NCBI GenBank assembly: GCA_022787145.1 | Contig: JALFVM010000182.1 | Coordinates: forward strand, 20,320-84,319 | Source: Lachnospiraceae bacterium | GTDB lineage: Bacteria; Bacillota; Clostridia; Lachnospirales; Lachnospiraceae | Length of the DNA: 64,000 nucleotides | Direction: 5' to 3' | Notes under the pieces: model-generated | The model's input: only the letters and a program-made list of their open reading frames with translations | What the model was told of the DNA's origin: nothing | Databases searched by the model: none | Made by a program: the position numbers and the translations under genes | Part shown: positions 1 to 8,124 of the stretch, one piece after another | Position numbering within the stretch: position 1 is the first letter of the stretch | Layout of the letters: the number at the start of each line of letters is the position of its first letter

Positions 1-144
1 CAATTTACCTCCGGTATCTGTAAGGACGCCGGATATGGGAATATCGGAAATCAGATTGAGTTGTTTGGAAAGCTTGCTGTGATGACGGTAAGCATGCCCA
101 TTTTATTGGGACTTCTGGAGGCAGTCAACAGCTTTTTGGGGTGA
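1..144 (+). CDS. spoIIIAD: Stage III sporulation protein AD, C-terminal fragment
   Basis: The reading frame is open from base 1 to the TGA at 142-144, giving about 47 residues. They include KDAGYGNIGNQIELFGKLA, then a hydrophobic stretch ending in LLEAVNSFLG. A conserved KDAGY motif followed by a membrane helix is typical of the SpoIIIAD C-terminus. The protein is a membrane part of the SpoIIIA-SpoIIQ channel joining mother cell and forespore. The next gene starts inside the stop codon, and spoIIIAE to AH follow, which fixes the assignment. The gene start lies outside the window. Confidence 0.85.
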   Translation, partial: QFTSGICKDAGYGNIGNQIELFGKLAVMTVSMPILLGLLEAVNSFLG

Positions 145-1334
145 AAAGAATGAAAAAATGGAAAAGATACTGCAGAAGAATCCTTTTTTGGATTTTATGC
201 GGTATCTTCTTTTTTTGCATCGATTTTGTACAGGCCGAACCACAAGACAAGGAAACCGTGGAGATGATTCCCAAAAAAGACTACGAGGATTACAGCAGTG
301 AACTGCTGGGAAAAATGGAGCTGGATGACATACAGGATTTGATGGACGAATTGCTGGGAGACAAATCCTTTCATCTCGGAGATGCAATCCGGCAGATGGT
401 TACAGGAGAGCAGCCGTTTTCCAGAGAAATGTTTTTGGAAATCGTATATGAAGCGGTTTTTGGGGAACTTGAGAGACAAAAGCAGAATATTTTTCAGCTG
501 CTGTTGCTGGTACTGGCGGCTGCTTTTTTTGCAAATTTTGCGAAAGCATTTGAAAAAAGCCAGGTAGGGGAGATCAGCTTTTATGTGATTTATCTGATTT
601 TGTTTGCTCTTCTTATGAACTTGTTTGGAAGTATGAGCAGCGGTCTGAAAGAAAATCTTTCTTTTTTGGTATCTATGATGAAAGCAGTTGCGCCGGCGTA
701 CTATCTGGCTGTGGCTGCCTCCACAGGGGTGACAACGGCAGCGTTATTCTATCAGATTGTATTGATTTTAATCCTGATGATTCAAATTGCGGCAGTCAGC
801 CTTCTGTTGCCCTGTGTGAATCTGTATGTGCTCTTGGAATTCGTCAATCATCTGTCGAAAGAAGAAATGCTTTCAAGACTGTCGGAACTTTTGAAAATGC
901 TTGTGGAGTGGGCATTAAAAACGATGACTGGTGTGCTGGTTGGCATGCAGGTGGTGCAGAACCTTGTCGCACCGGTGATGGATACCTTGAAGCGAAGTGC
1001 CATCGGAAAGACAGCGGGAGCAATTCCGGGCGTGGGAAATGCAATCAATTCGGTGACGGAGATTATACTTACCAGCGCAGTACTCATTCGCAACAGCCTT
1101 GGCGTAGTATTTCTTGTGGCATTTTTGATGTGGGGATTGACGCCGATTTTACGCTACGGAATCAATGGAATTTTGTACAAACTTCTGGCCGCCGTTGTAC
1201 AGCCTGTTTCGGACAAACGAATCGCTGGCTGCATCAATACGATGGGAGAGGGATGTCTGTTATTAATGAAAATTCTGTTTACCTCAGAGATACTTTGTAT
1301 GTTGACCGTGATTGTAGTTGCCGGAACGCGGTAG
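141..1334 (+). CDS. spoIIIAE: Stage III sporulation protein AE
   Basis: This is a 397-residue polytopic membrane protein of the SpoIIIA complex, made in the mother cell during engulfment. It has an N-terminal signal-like helix (about residues 12-32), a charged extracytoplasmic stretch of about 80 residues, then a row of hydrophobic helices. Conserved family features include the AIGKTAGAIPGVGNAINS segment near residue 290. The GTG at 141 overlaps the spoIIIAD stop by four bases, indicating translational coupling. An ATG at 150 is an alternative start. Length matches the family (about 400 residues). The function in assembling the AA-AH channel is known from Bacillus subtilis. Confidence 0.93.
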   Translation: MKRMKKWKRYCRRILFWILCGIFFFCIDFVQAEPQDKETVEMIPKKDYEDYSSELLGKMELDDIQDLMDELLGDKSFHLGDAIRQMVTGEQPFSREMFLEIVYEAVFGELERQKQNIFQLLLLVLAAAFFANFAKAFEKSQVGEISFYVIYLILFALLMNLFGSMSSGLKENLSFLVSMMKAVAPAYYLAVAASTGVTTAALFYQIVLILILMIQIAAVSLLLPCVNLYVLLEFVNHLSKEEMLSRLSELLKMLVEWALKTMTGVLVGMQVVQNLVAPVMDTLKRSAIGKTAGAIPGVGNAINSVTEIILTSAVLIRNSLGVVFLVAFLMWGLTPILRYGINGILYKLLAAVVQPVSDKRIAGCINTMGEGCLLLMKILFTSEILCMLTVIVVAGTR

Positions 1335-1344
1335 GGGAGAGCAA

Positions 1345-1662
1345 ATGGGACTGCAAATTTATGAATGGATGAAAAATCTCGCTGTTTTTTATATTTTTCT
1401 GACGGTTGTGACGCATCTTGTTCCGGATGGCAGGTATGAGGAATATATTCGTTTTTTTATGGGACTTCTTTTGATTCTTCTGATGATGTCTCCACTGCTC
1501 GAAGTGATGAATTTAAAAAGTCAGGTAGAAAGTTTGATTTCGCAGTATGAGATGGAGGAACAGAACCTGGAATTACAAATACAGGACTTTTCGCTGGGAG
1601 AGTCGTCTTTGGAGGAATATATGAGACAGGAAATATTCGCGGAGGAGGGAGAGACACCGTGA
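1345..1662 (+). CDS. spoIIIAF: Stage III sporulation protein AF (short form)
   Basis: The 105-residue product starts MGLQIYEWMKNLAVFYIFL. Two membrane helices (about residues 10-28 and 36-54) are followed by a charged helix. The ATG at 1345 is preferred because GGGGAGA lies 5-12 bases upstream; an upstream in-frame start at 1318 would overlap spoIIIAE. Position between AE and AG and the two-helix start identify it as SpoIIIAF. The Bacillus protein is about 206 residues with a C-terminal ring-building-type domain. Here the protein ends soon after the helices, so most of that domain is missing. No frameshift is visible, and the stop overlaps the GTG of spoIIIAG. Confidence 0.85.
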   Translation: MGLQIYEWMKNLAVFYIFLTVVTHLVPDGRYEEYIRFFMGLLLILLMMSPLLEVMNLKSQVESLISQYEMEEQNLELQIQDFSLGESSLEEYMRQEIFAEEGETP

Positions 1663-2096
1663 ACTGGCAGGAAGAATCTCAGCCAAAAGCATCGGAGAGA
1701 TTTTCTTTAAAAAATATGGGAAAACAGCAGTGGATGGTGCTGATTTTAATCGGGTTGCTGCTGGCAGTCATTGCCATGCCTGTAAATAAAAAGAATGATT
1801 CCGCGTCTGTGTTGTCTGGAGAAGACAACCGTGATATGCAAGAGTCCGACCGTCTGGAGAAAAAATTGGAGCAGCTGCTCGGTCAGGTCGAGGGGGTGGG
1901 AAACGTACAGGTGATGATTTACCCATCTGATACGGAAAGCAGTTGGAGCTCTCCACAGACAGGTGAGACGGTACAGGGCGTGCTGATTGTGGCAGAAGGC
2001 GCAGATGATCCGGTAACTGTTCAGAAGATTCAGGAGTCAGTTATGGCATTATTTCAGGTGGAAGCCCATAAAATTAAAGTAATGAAAATGAAGTGA
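1659..2096 (+). CDS. spoIIIAG: Stage III sporulation protein AG (short form)
   Basis: The 145-residue protein has one membrane helix (about residues 24-42), a short linker and a C-terminal domain with LEQLLGQVEGVGNVQVMIY and GVLIVAEGADDPVTVQKIQ. These are hallmarks of the SpoIIIAG ring-building fold, related to EscJ/PrgK secretion rings. The family member in Bacillus is about 229 residues, so the domain here is compact and lacks the large beta-triangle insertion. The GTG start overlaps the spoIIIAF stop by four bases. Known role: a forespore-side ring of the feeding channel, under sigma-E control in the mother cell. Confidence 0.88.
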   Translation: MNWQEESQPKASERFSLKNMGKQQWMVLILIGLLLAVIAMPVNKKNDSASVLSGEDNRDMQESDRLEKKLEQLLGQVEGVGNVQVMIYPSDTESSWSSPQTGETVQGVLIVAEGADDPVTVQKIQESVMALFQVEAHKIKVMKMK

Positions 2097-2107
2097 GGAG
2101 AGATAAC

Positions 2108-2770
2108 GTGAAACGAATTTTCAAGAAAAATCAAGTAATCATTACTGCTCTGGCCATCATGATTGCTGTGGCCGGATACTTGAATTTCTCCGATACAGAT
2201 TTCGGATTTGGCAGTAAGGAGGCAAGTACAGACAGCTCCGGGACGATTGTGGAGGATATCGACAGTCTGGATTATGACATCAGTGATGAGACAGCATTGC
2301 TGGAGGAAAATGCAGCCACAACGGTTACGGACAGTACGTCTGATTCCGAAGACGCGCAGGAGACGGCAACCGATATTCCGGGGGAAGCGGTACTGACAGG
2401 GGCATCTACCTTTGCAGCTCAGGCGAAGGTAAGCAGAGAGCAGGTGCGTTCTCAGAATCGGGAAGAACTGCAAAGTATCATTGATAATCCGGATATCTCA
2501 GAGGAGCAGAAGCAGCAAGCAGTTGCCACGATGGTGGATATGACAGAGAAAGCGGAAAAGGAAGCGGCAGCCGAACTTTTGCTGGCAGCCAAAGGCTTTG
2601 AAAATTCGGTGGTCAATCTGACCGGAGATTCTGCAGATGTCGTAGTGCCTATGGAAGAGATACCGGATGACAAACGTGCCCAGATTGAGGATATCGTCAA
2701 ACGTAAAACAGACATAGCCCCGGAAAATATTGTGATTACATCCCTGAATCAGGCGGCCGAAGAAGAATAA
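2108..2770 (+). CDS. spoIIIAH: Stage III sporulation protein AH
   Basis: A 220-residue bitopic membrane protein with one N-terminal helix (QVIITALAIMIAVAGYLNF) and an acidic linker. A C-terminal ring-building domain follows, with KGFENSVVNLTGDSADVVV and IEDIVKRKTDIAPENIVIT. Its ectodomain is known to zip to forespore SpoIIQ across the intermembrane space. The GTG at 2108 is chosen because GTGAGGAGAG sits just upstream; an in-frame GTG at 2093 overlapping the spoIIIAG stop has no ribosome site. It is the last gene of the operon and ends before a strong bidirectional terminator. Confidence 0.92.
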   Translation: MKRIFKKNQVIITALAIMIAVAGYLNFSDTDFGFGSKEASTDSSGTIVEDIDSLDYDISDETALLEENAATTVTDSTSDSEDAQETATDIPGEAVLTGASTFAAQAKVSREQVRSQNREELQSIIDNPDISEEQKQQAVATMVDMTEKAEKEAAAELLLAAKGFENSVVNLTGDSADVVVPMEEIPDDKRAQIEDIVKRKTDIAPENIVITSLNQAAEEE

Positions 2771-2813
2771 AGAATCATAATCGAAATAACGGAATCATAA
2801 CTTTGGTATAAAA

Positions 2814-2855
2814 AATCGCCCGGACGCAGACAGAAATGCCTGTGAACGGGCGATT
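2814..2855. terminator. Bidirectional rho-independent terminator between spoIIIAH and prfC
   Basis: A perfect 9-bp stem (2814-2822 with 2847-2855, AATCGCCCG/CGGGCGATT) has T-rich tracts on both sides when read outward. It can end spoIIIA transcripts on the plus strand and prfC transcripts on the minus strand. Confidence 0.85.
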
Positions 2856-2877
2856 GCTCTTTTGTTAGAACATGAGA

Positions 2878-4470
2878 TTAAGAACGGCTGAATTCGGACA
2901 GAACCAGACCATCGTTTCGGTCGAGTGTCATGCCGACGCTCCATGCGTTGACAAACAGCAGAAGTGGATTTCCCTTCAAATCTGTTACTTTCTTCATGTC
3001 GGAGGTTCCAACAATCTTCTTTACATCAACCTCATCTTTATTCTCAATCCAGCGGATATGCTCGTACGGAAGTTTATCCAGACGGATTTCTACGTTATAT
3101 TCATTTTCCAGACGGTATTTCAGTACATCAAACTGCAAAACACCAACAACACCGACGATGATTTCTTCCATACCGGTATTTAATTCCTGGAAAATCTGAA
3201 TCGCACCTTCCTGTGCAATCTGATTGATTCCCTTGATAAACTGTTTTCTCTTCATGGTATCGAGCTGTGTGACTCTGGCAAAATGCTCCGGCGCGAAGGT
3301 CGGGATTCCTTCGTATGCAAACTTTTTGCCAGGAGCGCAGAGCGTATCACCGATGGAGAAAATGCCCGGATCAAAAACACCGATGATATCACCGGCATAT
3401 GCCTCATCCACGACATGACGGGATTCTGCCATCATCTGCTGAGGCTGGGACAGGCGCATCTTGCGGTTGCCCTGTACGTGATAAACTTCTTTTGAGGCAT
3501 CAAACTTTCCGGAGCAGATGCGCATGAAGGCGATTCGGTCACGGTGAGCCTTGTTCATGTTTGCCTGGATTTTAAAGACAAATGCAGAAAAGTCATCGCT
3601 CATCGGATCAATCTCTCCACAGTCGGCGTTGCGTGGAAGCGGAGAAGTTGTCATCTGAAGGAAGTGCTTCAGGAAAGTCTCCACACCAAAGTTGGTGAGT
3701 GCAGAACCGAAGAAGACAGGAGAGAGTTCTCCCTTGCTCACCAGTTCCTGATCAAATTCAGCACTGGCACCGTCCAGAAGTTCAATCTCCTCAAGCAGAG
3801 TATCGCGCTGTTCCTCCGTTACCACATCCAGAAGGTGCGGATCATCAATGTCGATGGTTTCCTCGATTCCTTCCTTTGTACCTTTCTGGGTGTCGGAGAA
3901 GGTCAGAACCTTTTGTGTATTTCTGTCGTAAACACCGCGGAACTGCTTACCGGAGCCAATTGGCCAGTTTACCGGACAGGTGGCAATACCAAGCTCTTTT
4001 TCAATCTCATCAAGAAGATCAAACGTGTCGTTGGCATCGCGGTCCATTTTGTTGATAAAAGTAAAAATCGGAATGTGGCGCATGACACATACTTTAAACA
4101 GTTTTCGTGTCTGTGCCTCAACACCTTTGGAACCGTCAATGACCATGACAGCGGAATCGGCTGCCATCAAAGTACGGTAGGTATCCTCGGAGAAGTCCTG
4201 ATGTCCCGGGGTGTCCAAAATGTTGATACAGTAATTGTCATAGTGAAACTGCAGTACGGAAGAGGTAACGGAAATACCTCTTTCCTTTTCAATTTCCATC
4301 CAGTCAGATACGGCATGGCGGGCAGTCGCCTTACCCTTTACAGAACCAGCCAGATTGATTGCACCGCCGTAGAGCAGGAATTTCTCGGTCAGAGTTGTCT
4401 TACCTGCATCGGGGTGAGAGATAATCGCGAAAGTGCGTCGTTTTTCAATTTCCTTTGTATAGTTTGCCAC
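2878..4470 (-). CDS. prfC: Peptide chain release factor 3
   Basis: A translational GTPase of 530 residues that removes RF1/RF2 from the ribosome after termination. The G motifs are clear: ISHPDAGKTT (residues 17-26), DTPGHQDF (86-93) and NKMDR (140-144), followed by RF3-specific domains with GVVGVLQFDVLKYRLENEY near the C-terminus. The GTG at 4470 is preferred: AGGAGG stands six bases before it, and that site lies inside the coding sequence if the ATG at 4491 is used. It is convergent with spoIIIA. Unlike EF-G, the product starts directly at the G domain, and its length matches RF3. Confidence 0.95.
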   Translation of the reverse strand: MANYTKEIEKRRTFAIISHPDAGKTTLTEKFLLYGGAINLAGSVKGKATARHAVSDWMEIEKERGISVTSSVLQFHYDNYCINILDTPGHQDFSEDTYRTLMAADSAVMVIDGSKGVEAQTRKLFKVCVMRHIPIFTFINKMDRDANDTFDLLDEIEKELGIATCPVNWPIGSGKQFRGVYDRNTQKVLTFSDTQKGTKEGIEETIDIDDPHLLDVVTEEQRDTLLEEIELLDGASAEFDQELVSKGELSPVFFGSALTNFGVETFLKHFLQMTTSPLPRNADCGEIDPMSDDFSAFVFKIQANMNKAHRDRIAFMRICSGKFDASKEVYHVQGNRKMRLSQPQQMMAESRHVVDEAYAGDIIGVFDPGIFSIGDTLCAPGKKFAYEGIPTFAPEHFARVTQLDTMKRKQFIKGINQIAQEGAIQIFQELNTGMEEIIVGVVGVLQFDVLKYRLENEYNVEIRLDKLPYEHIRWIENKDEVDVKKIVGTSDMKKVTDLKGNPLLLFVNAWSVGMTLDRNDGLVLSEFSRS

Positions 4471-4524
4471 AGTCGGCCTCCTGAATTTCATTTCTTATTA
4501 TTATAGATTTTATGCAACGCTCCT

Positions 4525-4554
4525 ATTTTAGTATAGGAAGAGGGCGCATGTCAA
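4525..4554 (-). promoter_or_regulatory. Probable sigma-A promoter of prfC
   Basis: On the minus strand, TTGACA (4554-4549) is followed after 18 bases by TAAAAT (4530-4525), about 55 bases upstream of the chosen prfC start. The -35 is a consensus match and the spacing is near optimal. Confidence 0.6.
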
Positions 4555-4579
4555 GGGAAAGCGTGCCAGTTGGCGGTTT

Positions 4580-5353
4580 TTACAGTTCAAAATCCAGAGT
4601 TTTCGGAGCTATATGCTGATGGCGGAAGTTCATCAGATAGCTGATTGTCTCCAAATCCTGTTTTTTTGTAAAATAGGAGATGGCTTCATCAAAATGATCA
4701 TTTAGATAGGCTGTGTAATCATCTTTGACCTGTTCAGACAGGTGAAGAGGATAGCGCAGCCTTTTTAGTACGAGCTGAATCAGAAATTCAAAGCGTTCCT
4801 GGACAATAGCGAAAGAGAAGCATTTGTCGTATTCTGCGAACTGAAATTTCTTGTGCAGAAAGCAATTTCGGAATTGAATGCCGCTTCCGTGAGTCTGGAT
4901 GGAGATGATTCGGGCAGGAGTATTCTCAATGCTCTCCTCAAAAAACTCCGGGAAGATCAGGCTGGCAGTTCCCTCCGGGCAGATATACTCCACAGACAAT
5001 TCCTCCGGTATTTCCATCAGAATTTCACGCAGGCAGGAGGGACTGTCTTCTGCGGTGGTAACGCAGAGCTTTTGAATATGATGGCAGCCGGTGAACGCCC
5101 CGGCACCGATATCACGGATGGAGCCTGGAAAAGAAAATTCCGTCAGATGACTGCAGTTGTACAGTGCATATCTTCCAAGGCGCTGGATAGAGGACGGAAG
5201 GGTTAAGTGCGAGATTTCTGTGTTGGCGAAGGCATAGTCACCGATTTCAGATACAGTCATCCCGTCAATTTCCTCCGGTACTTCTATCTGTGGCTGAGAA
5301 TCCGTGTATTTTGTGATGCAGATGGAATTGTTTTTTCTCTCATATTCAAACAT
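4580..5353 (-). CDS. BspA-type leucine-rich repeat protein
   Basis: A 257-residue protein with no signal peptide or membrane helix. After a beta-rich start (SQPQIEVPEEIDGMTVSEIG) come three BspA/TpLRR units: IGDYAFANTEISHLTLPSSI, then LGRYALYNCSHLTEFSFPGSI, each given here in 20 residues or fewer of the pattern, then IGAGAFTGCHHIQKL. The C-terminal 100 residues are helical and rich in charged and aromatic residues, with no recognised domain. Cytoplasmic proteins of this layout are common in Lachnospiraceae, and their function is unknown. Start: ATG at 5353 with GGGGAG upstream. It is a single gene with its own promoter, and its left end faces the prfC promoter region. Confidence 0.8.
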   Translation of the reverse strand: MFEYERKNNSICITKYTDSQPQIEVPEEIDGMTVSEIGDYAFANTEISHLTLPSSIQRLGRYALYNCSHLTEFSFPGSIRDIGAGAFTGCHHIQKLCVTTAEDSPSCLREILMEIPEELSVEYICPEGTASLIFPEFFEESIENTPARIISIQTHGSGIQFRNCFLHKKFQFAEYDKCFSFAIVQERFEFLIQLVLKRLRYPLHLSEQVKDDYTAYLNDHFDEAISYFTKKQDLETISYLMNFRHQHIAPKTLDFEL

Positions 5354-5387
5354 AAGTCAGGCTCCCCTCTTATAAATATCTTGTTCT

Positions 5388-5416
5388 ATCATAATCGTTT
5401 TGCAGCAGAGACGCAA
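5388..5416 (-). promoter_or_regulatory. Probable promoter of the leucine-rich repeat gene
   Basis: On the minus strand TTGCGT (5416-5411) and TATGAT (5393-5388) are separated by 17 bases, 35 bases before the start codon. Confidence 0.55.
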
Positions 5417-5518
5417 GGGGCAGAAAAAATATATGGAGTGAATTATGGCAACTATATTCACTTGATGGTATAATGATTAAAATGTGCGTGATAAATACTG
5501 ATAGAAAGAGGAATGATG

Positions 5519-6052
5519 ATGAAAAATGTATTGATTATTTCCAGTTCTCCAAGAAAGAAGGGGAACTCACAAATTCTTTGTGAACAGTTTAAAAAAGGTG
5601 CAGAAGCGAAAGGGCATCAGGTGACACTGGTCCGTTTGATGGATTTGGATATTGGCTTTTGCCGGGCGTGTGATGCGTGTATGAAAAATGGTGGCCAATG
5701 TATATTAAAGGATGACATGAAAGAGGTATTGGAACTGTATAAAAAGGCAGAGGTATTGGTTCTTGCGACGCCGGTTTATTTTTATGGAATCAGTGCCCAG
5801 ATGAAAACATTTATAGACAGGACATATCCAATCTGGCAAAATCTTGGTAAAAAAGATGTTTATTATATTGTATCGGCAGGCTTGGGGAAAGAAATTGTAG
5901 AGCGTTCCCTGGGTGATTTGGATGGATTTGTAGAACATCTGGAGGAGTACAGGATTGCAGGAAGAGTGTATGCAACGAATGTAATGGATGCAGGTCTGGT
6001 AGCAGATCAGGCTGTTTTCCGTGAGGCTTATAACATGGGATATTCGATTTAA
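5519..6052 (+). CDS. NADPH-dependent FMN reductase / flavodoxin-fold protein
   Basis: A 177-residue cytoplasmic flavoprotein. The N-terminal KNVLIISSSPRKKGNSQIL is the FMN-phosphate-binding loop (SSPRxxGNS), CRACDACMKNGGQC is the cysteine-rich segment of the iron-sulfur-flavoprotein-like group, and ATPVYFYGISAQMKTFIDR is the conserved second flavin loop. The CxxC..C cluster could bind a metal or be redox active; this is not provable from sequence. Three ATGs lie in tandem (5513, 5516, 5519). The last is best spaced from AAAGAGG (5505-5511). A TATAAT at 5469-5474 may be its -10 element, though no good -35 is seen. The substrate is unknown. Confidence 0.85.
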   Translation: MKNVLIISSSPRKKGNSQILCEQFKKGAEAKGHQVTLVRLMDLDIGFCRACDACMKNGGQCILKDDMKEVLELYKKAEVLVLATPVYFYGISAQMKTFIDRTYPIWQNLGKKDVYYIVSAGLGKEIVERSLGDLDGFVEHLEEYRIAGRVYATNVMDAGLVADQAVFREAYNMGYSI

Positions 6053-6134
6053 CATGAATTGGTCTATGTTGAACAGGTGAATGCAAATGCATTAGCGGCA
6101 TAAGAGTTCATAATTTTGTACGGAGGGATAGAGT

Positions 6135-6548
6135 ATGTGGTTTATATTTGCGATACTTTCAGCAGTATTTGCAGCACTTACCTCTATACTGGCGAAGGTC
6201 GGTATAGAGGGCGTGAATTCAAATCTTGCGACAGCAATCAGAACAGTTGTGGTAGTGTTTATGTCCTGGGGAATGGTATTTTTGACTCACGCGCAGTCAG
6301 GAATGTCGGAAATCAGTAAAAAAAGCTGGATATTTCTGATTCTGTCTGGTCTTACTACCGGAGCATCCTGGCTATGCTATTATCGGGCATTGCAGACGGG
6401 AGATGCATCTAAAGTTGTACCGATTGATAAACTGAGTGTAGTGATTACGCTGGTTCTTGCTTTTGTTTTTCTGCATGAGAAATTCACGGTAAAGTCATTG
6501 GTCGGATGTATTCTTATTGGTGCAGGAACATTGCTTATGGTATTGTAG
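6135..6548 (+). CDS. Small EamA-family (DMT) transporter
   Basis: A 137-residue membrane protein with five predicted helices, starting MWFIFAILSAVFAALTSILA and ending in VGCILIGAGTLLMVL. The pattern SSVFAALTSILAKVGIEGV-like start, central WLCYYRALQTGDASKVVPID and LVLAFVFLHEKFTVKSLVG are typical of a single EamA repeat. Full DMT exporters carry two such repeats in about 300 residues. This half-size class is common in Firmicutes and presumably works as a dimer. Ribosome site CGGAGGG is at 6121-6127. The gene ends two bases before a 29-bp perfect hairpin. The substrate cannot be told. Confidence 0.85.
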   Translation: MWFIFAILSAVFAALTSILAKVGIEGVNSNLATAIRTVVVVFMSWGMVFLTHAQSGMSEISKKSWIFLILSGLTTGASWLCYYRALQTGDASKVVPIDKLSVVITLVLAFVFLHEKFTVKSLVGCILIGAGTLLMVL

Positions 6549-6549
6549 A

Positions 6550-6610
6550 CAGGACAAGAGGGGTTCTCTGTCCGGTTTCAAAAACCGGACAGAGAACCCC
6601 TCTTGTCCTG
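6550..6610. repeat. Perfect 29-bp inverted repeat (REP-like palindrome, likely terminator)
   Basis: Arms 6550-6578 and 6582-6610 are exact reverse complements around a three-base loop. It contains CAAGAGGGGTTCTCTGTCCGG-type sequence related to the elements at 11980 and 21096. It lies between two convergent genes (6548 and 6613), so it can act as a bidirectional terminator. It lacks a clear U-tract, which together with the related copies suggests a dispersed repeat family. Confidence 0.85.
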
Positions 6611-6612
6611 CC

Positions 6613-8124
6613 CTAAAGCAGCATATTAATTTTTTTCATCAATTCCTGATTCTGTTCCTCAAACAGCAGCTTCTGGTTGTACTGGTAATAGCGTTCGCAT
6701 TCATAATTCTGAAGAAAATGTACGCTGTAGTAGTTGGTGTTCAGCTCTGTGATAAAGGTGACAATCTCCTGGCTGCTTCCGAAGGCTGCTTCCAGAAAGT
6801 CGAAGGCGCGCTCCAGATAAAGCCCTGCCGTGCTTCTTGCATCCTGGAATTTCTGTCTCTCAGTTCCAAAATGTTCTTTGATGATAGCGAAGGCAGAAGC
6901 GCCGTTCTCAACAAGCTGGTCTTTTGAGTCTCTGATACAATCTTCCAGAAAACTTTCGATTTTCAGATAGTAATGCTTTTGTGCTGCGGTCAGTAGTTCG
7001 GCCGTCTGTTTTTGTTCTTTCTCCACAGAAATACGCTGCAGAAGATCTTCCAGAAAGACGACTGGCTGACCGGACTGTGCGCCGAGAAGACATTCTTTTG
7101 CCAGCACTAGCTGCGGATGGAGCATGGTCATGTAGCTCTCCAGGTCGCAGTATTGTTTAAACTGGTTGCTGCATTTTGCGAGAAGAAGACTGATCACGCT
7201 CAGTTTCTCATCAAAAGAAGCATGGGCGATTTTTTTCAGCAAAATATCCGGAATGTTTCCGGCGAAGATTTCTTCTATCTGGTAATCGGCCTGATATTTA
7301 TAGTAGAGTTCCAGATAATTGGCGAAGTCTTTGGAAATCTTGGGATGCTGGATGTACTGGATGATGACCTCACGGTCCACAGTTTTGTTCAGTTTTTCAT
7401 AGACTTCGATCAGGCGCGAAAGATCCTCCCATCCACGCGGGGTGGCAAAAAATTTCCCGTCCACGGTTGTCTCCATCTTGTAGAAATGAAGTGGCTTTGC
7501 GTTAAGGTAAGAGATAATTGCCGGATGAATATGGGCGCGGTATGCATAATTTTTCCAGGCTTCAAAGTCAGGTTCCACCTCAATCTTTTTGACACGATCC
7601 ATCGTCACGACATCGAATTCACGGACAGAGCGGTTGTACTCCGGCGGATTTCCGGCTGCAACGATGAGCCAGCCCTGCGGAATCTGATGATTTCCGAAGG
7701 ATTTGCACTGGAGAAACTGCAGCATAGCAGGAGCAAGCGTCTCAGATACACAATTGATCTCATCGATGAACAGAATGCCTTCTTTCAGACCGGTGGCTTC
7801 CATTTTTTGATAAATCGAAGCGACAATCTCGCTCATGGTGTATTCGGTCACGGTGTATTCTTTTCCTCCAAAGGATTCTTTGGAGATAAACGGCAGACCG
7901 ATGGCGCTTTGGCGGGTGTGATGCGTGATGGTGTAGGAAACGAGACCGACACCGCATTCTCTGGCAATTTGCTCCATAATCTGTGTTTTTCCGATTCCGG
8001 GAGCGCCGATGAGAAAAATGGGGCGCTGCCTCATGGTGGGAATGACATATTCTCCATATTCATCTTTTAGAAAATAAGCCTCGATGGCATCTTTGATCTC
8101 TTCTTTTGCTCGTTGTATATTCAT
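6613..8124 (-). CDS. MoxR-like AAA+ ATPase
   Basis: A 503-residue cytoplasmic ATPase. Walker A GAPGIGKT is at residues 40-47, Walker B ILFIDEIN at 117-124 and the sensor-1 asparagine in AAGNPPEYNRS near 160. The N-terminal half matches the MoxR/AAA_5 group. The C-terminal 250 residues are helical and specific to this subfamily. MoxR ATPases are thought to act as chaperones that insert metals or remodel complexes together with VWA proteins. The upstream gene is such a partner: its TGA overlaps this ATG by four bases, so the two are translationally coupled. The client of the pair is not apparent. Confidence 0.85.
   Translation of the reverse strand: MNIQRAKEEIKDAIEAYFLKDEYGEYVIPTMRQRPIFLIGAPGIGKTQIMEQIARECGVGLVSYTITHHTRQSAIGLPFISKESFGGKEYTVTEYTMSEIVASIYQKMEATGLKEGILFIDEINCVSETLAPAMLQFLQCKSFGNHQIPQGWLIVAAGNPPEYNRSVREFDVVTMDRVKKIEVEPDFEAWKNYAYRAHIHPAIISYLNAKPLHFYKMETTVDGKFFATPRGWEDLSRLIEVYEKLNKTVDREVIIQYIQHPKISKDFANYLELYYKYQADYQIEEIFAGNIPDILLKKIAHASFDEKLSVISLLLAKCSNQFKQYCDLESYMTMLHPQLVLAKECLLGAQSGQPVVFLEDLLQRISVEKEQKQTAELLTAAQKHYYLKIESFLEDCIRDSKDQLVENGASAFAIIKEHFGTERQKFQDARSTAGLYLERAFDFLEAAFGSSQEIVTFITELNTNYYSVHFLQNYECERYYQYNQKLLFEEQNQELMKKINMLL

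Noticed and set aside
908..1372. 154-codon frame overlapping spoIIIAE
   Set aside because: Shadow of spoIIIAE; Cys/Trp/Asn-rich composition and no ribosome site.
3544..4506. 320-codon open frame opposite prfC
   Set aside because: It is antisense to a well-conserved GTPase gene with clear motifs, and its translation has no recognisable domain.
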